Below are positions 57,205-64,000 of a stretch of DNA of 64,000 nt, piece after piece (within the stretch, counting starts at the first letter, position 1; every line of letters begins with the position of its first letter). The stretch is from positions 6,752,208 to 6,816,207 of the forward strand of contig OZ007512.1 in assembly GCA_963931865.1 (NCBI GenBank), read 5' to 3'. The DNA is from Axinella damicornis (Eukaryota > Porifera > Demospongiae > Axinellida > Axinellidae). A model generated the notes under the pieces. The model saw only the letters and a list, made by a program, of their open reading frames with translations, had not been told where the DNA came from and ran no database searches. The position numbers were made by a program, and so were the translations under genes.

Positions 57205-58700
57205 TTAATTAATTAATGTGCAAAGTCTACCAACGTACATTGGACATGTCTTTGATGATTTCCTACCAATACACTCCAATCACGGGAACAAGGCACTTGA
57301 AACATTTTCTTACAGCTTTGCACACCTGCAAGGGAGAACAATAAGAACACAGCATTTCTCTACCTTGTATATGAAACCCCTTTCTATCTGGGCCAGATAG
57401 CACTTCGTGCACAAGAGACTTGGCTGACATTTCAAATGACTGAGTGTAGTTAGAGTCACAACTACGCATCAACGGGCTGATTATGGGATCTGTGCTTATT
57501 TCACAAACTGCCAGTGGAGATCATCACATGGAGATCATCATATCCTTGTGCAAGGACTTCACAAGGAGGGATAACTGTTTCTGATATCTGTTTCATCATA
57601 TCTGTAAGTTAGAATTCTGAAATTGAGGCTTGGAATGGCACTATAACTAATCTACCTCAATAATAACCTCAGGGGTCATTTGCAACTGGCTTACATGAGC
57701 TGAGAGAGACGTAAACCTGTTTAATGTGCAGCAGTGTTCTCACCAAGATTCTACAGGCAAAGCCACCTTCAGGGATATTTGCCAAAGTGCTGTTGTGTGC
57801 ACAAGGACTTACAAACATGTACATGTACACAGTTGAACAGTCTGGCTTCTAAAGGGGTGGGTGTCACATAATCTACTCGCCAGTCAAAGCCCTTGTTATG
57901 ATACACACTACTCAGTGGGCAGGTGCATGAAATTTGCCAAAGGGAATAGGTACAGGAAGTCCAAAGGGCAGATTAGGAACCCCAAAGGTCACAGAGCCTT
58001 CTCTAGTGAGAACACAAAGCCTGCATGGTTGTCAGTGACAATGTTAGCCAAGCTGACCATGCATTATATGCAACTTAGTGGAATGGTCAATCGTGGTGTA
58101 GTGTCTTCAAAATCATGTGTTGTAAACATGCTATGCCAATACCGTACTCTCACAATAGAGCGCCCATGGGTGCTGCACCTTAAATGCTTGCCGAACAGGG
58201 GGCGGCCACTCTTTCAAATGCTTCCGCTTTCAACCTCTAAAGAGTGCCCACCTTTGTTTACGTACACCACCAAGCACAACTAGCAGCGAGCAGCAAGTGC
58301 ATGTGCATCAGAGTCCTCCCAGCACATCTACAATGCTGGAGTCACTAGCATACCAATGCTCACCACGTCGTCTTCACTGCCATCAGGTGCTCGCTGAGGT
58401 CCAGCGTGGAGGTTCCGGGGCCTCGTCTGACTCTTCACAGGCAAGCCAACACACAGACACCATAGGTATGGACACACAGACTAATAGAGACTTTCTGCAA
58501 GCAAAGTTTCATACCTCAGATACGCCAGAACATCTGAAAACGAATGCACTCGATTGTCTGTCACATGAGGCACGAGGCTAGCACAAGGGTGGGCGCTCAT
58601 TTGAGTAATCATTGCAACGAATGAAGGTCCGGTGTTAATGTAGTATGCTGAAATGTTAGGACCTAATCACCACATGAGAGTAGTCAGACCCTTCCATGCA
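57205..58700. other. Uncertain minus-strand exon-like segments
   Basis: Segments near 57270-57330 and 57380-57470 (LVHEVLSGPDRKGF, KAVRKCFKCLVPVIGV) and near 57910-58010 (EGSVTFGVPNLPFGLPVPIP) have exon-like borders and are conserved with the left copy, but no family is evident. They lie between receptor TM7 and kinase exons. Left-right differences include frame-changing indels (for example 2 bp near 58470). Confidence 0.25.
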
Positions 58701-58730
58701 TAGTTGGGGGGGGGGGGGGGGGGGGGGGGG

Positions 58731-59967
58731 TTGCTAGTGGAGGGTCTGGTGAATAACCAGCACTAGTGCAGACCCTCGCTAGTGGAGGGGACTGGTGAAT
58801 AACCAGCACTAGCACAGACCCTTGCTAGTGGAGGGGTCTGGTGAATAACCAGCACTAGCACAGACCCTTGCTAGTGGAGGGGTCTGGTGAATAACCAGCA
58901 CTAGCACAGACCCTTGCTAGTGGAGGGATCTGGTGAATAACCAGCGCTAGCACAGACCCTTGCTAGTGGAGGGGTCTGGTGAATAACCAGCACTAGCACA
59001 GACCCTTGCTAGTGGAGGGGTCTGGTGAATAACCAGCACTAGCACAGACCCTTGCTAGTGGAGGGGTCTGGTGAATAACCAGCACTAGCACAGACCCTTG
59101 CTAGTGGAGGGGTCTGGTAAATAACCAGTGCTAGCACAGACCCTTGCTAGTGGAGGGATCTGGTGAACAACCAGCACTATAGCACAGACCCTTGCTAGTG
59201 GAGGGGTCTGGTGAATAACCAGCACTAGCACAGACCCTTGCTAGTGGAGGGGTCTGGTGAATAACCAGCACTAGCACAGACCCTTGCTAGTGGAGGGGTC
59301 TGGTGAATAACCAGCACTAGCACAGACCCTTGCTAGTGGAGAGGTCTGGTGAATAACCAGCACTAGCACAGACCCTTGCTAGTGGAGAGGTCTGGTGAAT
59401 AACCAGCACTAGCACAGACCCTTGCTAGTGGAGGGATCTGGTGAATAACCAGCACTAGCACAGACCCTTGCTAGTGGAGGGGTCTGGTGAATAACCAGCA
59501 CTAGCACAGACCCTTGCTAGTGGAGGGGTCTGGTGAATACCCAGCACTAGCACAGACCCTTGCTAGTGGAGGGATCTGGTGAATAACCAGCACTAGCACA
59601 GACCCTTGCTAGTGGAGGGGTCTGGTGAATAACCAGCACTAGCACAGACCCTTGCTAGTGGAGGGATCTGGTGAACAACCAGCACTATAGCACAGACCCT
59701 TGCTAGTGGAGGGGTCTGGTGAATAACCAGCACTAGCACAGACCCTTGCTAGTGGAGGGGTCTGGTGAATAACCAGCACTAGCACAGACCCTTGCTAGTG
59801 GAGGGGTCTGGTGAATAACCAGCACTAGCACAGAACCTCGCTAGTGGAGGGGTCGGGTGAATAACCAGCACTAGCACAGACCCTTGCTAGCGGAGGGGTC
59901 TGGTGAATAACCAGCACTAGCACAGACCCTTGCTAGTGGAGGGATCTGGTGAACAACCAGCACTATA
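58731..59967. repeat. 46-bp hairpin minisatellite, about 27 copies
   Basis: Same unit as at 6335-6722, preceded by a poly-G run (58706-58730). Many units are identical, with a few recurring variants ('gggatctgg', 'aacaaccagcactatagca'), which points to recent expansion by unequal exchange or slippage. Confidence 0.92.
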
Positions 59968-60008
59968 GCACAGATCCACGGAATTTTGATCTAACAACAG
60001 TAATTTCA

Positions 60009-60595
60009 GGGCAACTATGAAAGCAGGAACGGAATGGAATGCGGAACGGAACGCGGAACGGAAGTAAGATGCGGGCCGCGCGCTAAACTGGACTGGACTC
60101 ACCAAAAAATCTGTAAAATGCCTTTTTCAGTGTAGGACAGAAGCTAAGCATACTTATTTATTCACTAAGGTCGCTTGCATAGCCTGCTTTCGTGTCTTTC
60201 TCGAGTCGGTAGAGGTCAAAGGTCACGTGCATATTTAATGAGCTTCAGCAAAACGCGCTTCAGTCAGTCGCGGATGATAGAGGAATATTCTTTTGTTTTC
60301 TATGTTTCAGCTAAAGGCTGGAGTTCGATGTCTGCTGTAAATAAATGCTCTCCTAACCTTTTCATTGAACCTCATTAAATATGCACGTCACCTTTGACCT
60401 CTACCGACTCGAGGAAAGACACGAAAGCAGGCTATGCAAGCGACCTTAGTGAATAAATAAGTATGCTTAGCTTCTGTCCTGCACTGAAAAAGGCATTTTA
60501 CAGATTTTTGGGTGAGTCTAGCGCGCGGCCCGCATCTTACTTCCGTTCCGCGTTCCGTTCCGCGTTCCATTCCGTTCCTGCTTTCATAGTTGCCC
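60009..60595. mobile_element. 587-bp Mutator-like foldback, exact 9-bp target repeat
   Basis: It begins GGGCAACTATGAAAGCAGGA and ends with the inverse; the inverted arms cover most of its length. GTAATTTCA flanks both sides (60000-60008 and 60596-60604) and occurs once at the empty site in the left copy (6750-6758). The tips resemble those of 17407-18267. No coding capacity. Confidence 0.9.
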
Positions 60596-60965
60596 GTAAT
60601 TTCATGCAATTGGTCAGTCACTGTTCAAAATTCAATCTTCTACTAAACCAATCACTTTTGAACTGATGGCATCATGCCGAAAGTATTTCCTTCTCGTCAG
60701 TAGAATTCAAAATCTGGCTGGCCATTCTTTCCCCAACAATGCTGACAACAGGAATGCAGCCGTGGGTCCATGCTAGGGTCGAGTTATAAAGAAAACAACA
60801 GCACAAAGGGTCTGGTGAATAATTATTCATCAGACCCTTCGTGCTGCTGTTCTCTTGCTTGCCCCATCCCCTCCGCCACTGGTCAGTGAAGTGTCTAGAA
60901 ACCAAACTGGCTGTGATATGCTTGGAATGTACTAAACACTTCCCTGATAATAATAACAATCCTAC

Positions 60966-61007
60966 CTTTTCATTTCTCAGGACATGAAAGACAAAGAAGA
61001 AGAATCC
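60966..61007 (-). CDS. Adhesion-GPCR TM7 exon (right copy)
   Basis: GFFFFVFHVLRNEK in 14 codons between CTGCAG and GTAGGA, phase 0-0. It joins the TM6 exon at 62277-62403 in phase 0 to give NSLQ-GFFFFVFH, the adhesion-GPCR TM7 hallmark. Downstream on the same strand, about 4.7 kb away, are the kinase exons. Confidence 0.7.
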
Positions 61008-61650
61008 CTGCAGGGACGGTAGGGGGAGGGAAACATGAGCAACCTTCAACATCTTACAGTCTGCTTATAACTCATCTAAAGTTGCAACCTCAGAGCAAAA
61101 AGCGAAAAAGTTGAAATGGAGGAGGCCACTTACAACATTTTCACTCAGAGTATGCATGTCTTAGACTAGTACAATTAGCACCACCTGGTTTATAAGTGGT
61201 GTGGTTGCAGGCTTTTAGCTTCCAGGCGGCTAAGATACCAAGCGCAACAGAATACAGATAACTGGTGAGCATGAGCAATCTGCATGTATACATTTCAGAC
61301 AGCAAGCAGAGATAGAGAAGACATTTAGTGTCAGTGAGGGTCGCAATAGCTAAAGGAGGTTTGTCATGGCTATTGGTTGCACCAGTCCAGCTGGGTTAGG
61401 CACAGAATGTCATGTCAGTACAACTATTCAGCCCTTCCTTCTTTCCTGGTGCTCTTTGCTTTTTTCTTCTGCACATTCATTTGATGCTTTCTCAGCCTCG
61501 TTCCCCACTAACGCATGCCTCCTTGCCATTCAGCACTACTAACACACAATGCACCATCGAATACAAGTCCAACTGTTTATCCTGGTATATGCTTGCACCA
61601 GATGAATGGTATCAATACGACATCCAGCTACAGAAGTGTAACATGTCTTA

Positions 61651-62159
61651 GGGGAAACTGCACTCCCGGTAGCCGCATTGCAACCGGTTGCAACTTGCTG
61701 GTCGCACAAGCTATAGGCATTGCAGCTCATTCCAATTAACACACATGTCACATGAGACCATGCTTGGTCGATCGAGTCAGCAATGGCACCCAAAGGGAAG
61801 ACAAGAACATATTACAGTCCTCACAACTTCGCAAGCACGGTGAATTTCGGCATGTGAGCGTCAGTGAACGACAGTGATCTCAGCTGTGTGGTCAGAGTCT
61901 TTGTGGGGCCTTAATAAGAGCTGTACGGGCAACGAACTTCGAAGAGAGCGATCGAACAATGACGGCCGACAGTACTAGTGCTTGTATCTCCACCATCAAG
62001 GTGAGTTTCAGCACCAAAATTGTGTGGTGAGGACAGTGCATGACAGCGATCACGACAGTGTAGTCAGAATCTTTGCAGGACATTCCTAAGTAATTACTCA
62101 CATGATTTATGCGGCACAATTTTCCCCCTACCAGGAGTGTATTAATTACTGCATGACTT
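61651..62159 (+). repeat. 500-bp ATG/donor repeat (right duplicate)
   Basis: Counterpart of 7793-8313, nearly identical. See the diverged third copy at 35200-35712. Confidence 0.5.
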
Positions 62160-62276
62160 GTGCCAGATTTAGGGTATGGGAGCGACAGATCGACATCGCT
62201 CGACTTCAACTTGACTAGTGTGGGGCTTCTTCACACCCACCCAATTACTTACTGGCACACTGCACAATGTACGTAC

Positions 62277-62403
62277 CTGTAAGGAGTTGCACACAGTGGA
62301 CAGCCATGCAAACACAGTTGCGTTTTCGTTCACAGCCAGCGAGCCAAACAGCCAGGTGATCCCGAGGAGTGGGAGTAGAATGATTGTGCTCTTGACTGCA
62401 GTT
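62277..62403 (-). CDS. Adhesion-GPCR TM6 exon (right copy)
   Basis: 127 nt reading TIILLPLLGITWLFGSLAVN and ENATVFAWLSTVCNSLQ. It keeps the Gly of LLGITWLFG, which is Arg in the left copy. Acceptor 'ttctccag', donor GTACGT. TM1-TM5 were not recognised nearby, so this receptor may be incomplete or its other exons too diverged to see. Confidence 0.7.
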
Positions 62404-63046
62404 CTGGAGAAAAGAGTTCCACAATAAGAAGAGTGGCTGAACAGCCTATGGAATGCTGGGATATAATTATGGCAGCTGCGCTAAGTACAGCCCAACAAAA
62501 GGCTCCACCCTTCAACCTGGCGCCACACTACCAGCTTATAGCGTAACCTTCAATCTCGGGATGGAGGCAAAGTTTTGTTACTGGTACAGCCTTGCTTGTA
62601 ATAAGGATAATGTGTTAGGGAAGTTGTATGCCTGGAGCATCTCCACAGTAATCAGAAAGGCAGTTGTGGTGTGAAGATGAGGCATCCTGCATCCCCGGGC
62701 CTGAGCCTGGGAACAAGGCTATACACTGGCGCCACCCCTTGGTGCCATAGTATTGTGAGCATATTCAAAATTATGTTTGATGACCTTCAACTATACCAGA
62801 AGGTGATATATACATGTTTGTCTATCAACACACTCAAAATATGTGGAAACTTAATTTGGCTGATTGCTCAACCAGGCTAGAAATTTCAAAAGGTGACAGA
62901 TCTTGCTAATAACTGGGTTTTTTTCACACCCCAATAATTTACCCACCTATATAACACCTGTGAATGTATACCTCAGCTACATACGTATATTATACGTACA
63001 TGTACGCCCATGCAATATGACAGTACATCACCTCAACCAACAGTTA

Positions 63047-63844
63047 CTCTGGGGTATTAAGGCCAGGCAGAAATTATTTTGTGTACATTTTGTCTGAAAC
63101 ATATCGTACTACAACTCTGATATGAATGAATAAAACTGCACTTTTGTACAATTGTTCAATGTGTTGGACTTTTAGCTCACAATTGCTAATTGAATTAGTC
63201 ACGTGCCAAAGCACGTGCTCTTAGACACGCCCACTGAAGATGGACTGTCCAGACAGCTGTTGAGAGAACTGGACAGTGCAGCAGGATAGCAGGCAGGACA
63301 GCTATAGCCTCAAAAGAATGCTTACTCAGGATACTCAAGTTCTACCGAGTAGGGTTTTTCAATTCCACGAGTAAACAGAGATACAGCGAAAAATTCGTTT
63401 TTGTGTGTATTCTGTGCCGATACAATGCCGTCCTTAACACAAACTACACGGATAATCGACATCCTACTCGGTGAAATACAATAAATCATCAAGACACTTC
63501 ATTTCATACCGAAAGCAGTGCCCAAGCTAGCCGCTGCGCTCCTCCAGAATCGTCGCCACATAGGTCCTTAACCCGCGGCCATGATTGACTGATGTACTGC
63601 CGTTTGAACTCAACGCAGGAGCGACGGCACGGATTCACACAAGGAACTACCAAAGGTGATGACTACAACTAGCACAAAGCGAAGCTACAGCTATCGCTGA
63701 GAGAGACAAACTAGCAGACTTTACTTCGCTCAGTATTAAACACCGCCATTAGCTTTCTCCGTGCACTATTACGTAATTCCGTGTACTTTCCGTATAACGT
63801 TAATCGAATAATCCAGGCGCGCGCCTGGCCTTAGTGCCGCAGAG
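63047..63844. mobile_element. 798-bp TA-flanked non-autonomous DNA transposon
   Basis: The ends CTCTGGGGTATTAAGGCCAG and CTCTGCGGCACTAAGGCCAG (the right end, inverted) match at 18 of 20 bases, and TA lies on both sides (63045-63046, 63845-63846). The left duplicate has a single TA at 9204-9205 and no insertion. No transposase frame. It sits just inside the intron next to the GPS-like exon's donor. Confidence 0.88.
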
Positions 63845-63847
63845 TAC

Positions 63848-63990
63848 GTTATCAACTCTTGCACTTCTTCAGGTAGCGAATCTTTACTGAGAATGCTGCC
63901 ATCGCTCACCTGTGGCCCATTGATGTCCACAAGGACGGCAAAGATGTGAGGTGTGTGTGGTACACACGATACTGTTCCTGCTGTCCACAG
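63848..63990 (-). CDS. GPS/GAIN-like exon of receptor (right copy)
   Basis: Counterpart of 9207-9349, with one Asn-to-Asp change. The donor is altered from GTAACT to GTACTC by the element inserted next to it; GT is kept. The family assignment (GPS-like, one Cys missing) is tentative. Confidence 0.4.
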
Positions 63991-64000
63991 CTGTAGAAAG

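Larger units (their letters stand above)
52808..64000. repeat. Right copy of long direct duplication
   Basis: Collinear with about 530-9360 over its whole length and still matching at the window end, so the true size is larger than seen. Differences: extra tandem exon block (53999-55070), a complete TTAA element, a larger 46-bp array, a Mutator-like foldback and a TA-flanked element. The left copy has 1866-2762 extra. Unmerged haplotypes or an assembly artefact cannot be ruled out, given the N gap between the copies. Confidence 0.9.

Noticed and set aside
58731..59967. CRISPR-like array
   Set aside because: Regular 46-bp repeats, but no unique spacers, no cas genes and clear eukaryotic introns; it is a minisatellite.

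Overview
The window looks like genomic DNA of an invertebrate animal. A sponge is my best guess, with moderate confidence. The signs are genes split by many introns with GT-AG junctions, death-domain and ROCO-like GTPase modules, adhesion-GPCR-like 7TM exons, a TKL-type kinase, 2A-like recoding motifs, and very dense foldback transposons and minisatellites. There is one 200-base N gap (29577-29776). Most open frames are chance frames; I called exons only where splice sites, codon phase and protein motif agree.

Central gene (about 30.1-51.3 kb, + strand). Eight exons join without any frame break into a 1,190-residue protein, and every intron is in phase 1. The order is: a short leader with one hydrophobic helix; a separate exon carrying a 2A-like motif (GDVETNPGP); three single-exon death domains; a 2-kb exon with a ROCO-like GTPase and COR-like region; a 20-residue basic linker; and a C-terminal death domain. 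If the 2A works, translation would release the hydrophobic leader and make a soluble death-domain GTPase. If it does not, the whole protein would be membrane-targeted. The fourth intron holds an intact APE-type non-LTR retrotransposon (ORF 40645-43947) with its own 2A motif, sitting inside an older foldback element.

Flanks. A segment of at least 9 kb at the left (about 0.5-9.36 kb) occurs again, in direct orientation, at the right (about 52.8 kb to the window end). Both copies carry minus-strand exons of an adhesion-GPCR-like receptor (GPS-like, TM6, TM7) followed downstream, on the same strand, by exons of a TKL/MLK-like kinase domain. This order suggests either two neighbouring genes or a GPCR-kinase fusion. 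The left kinase copy is clearly broken; the right one is better preserved but has a suspicious micro-exon and a duplicated exon. Comparing the copies gives precise empty sites for a 587-bp Mutator-like foldback (9-bp target duplication) and a 798-bp TA-flanked element, and shows one minisatellite grown from about 8 to about 27 units.

Middle left (9.4-30 kb). This stretch is mostly repeats: a pyrimidine tract, several foldback elements, a 1.25-kb array of 38-bp hairpin units, a decayed LINE fragment, and a few isolated candidate exons. One of these, a GAIN-like exon at 14.06-14.26 kb, probably belongs to the left receptor copy and carries a 5-bp frameshifting duplication.
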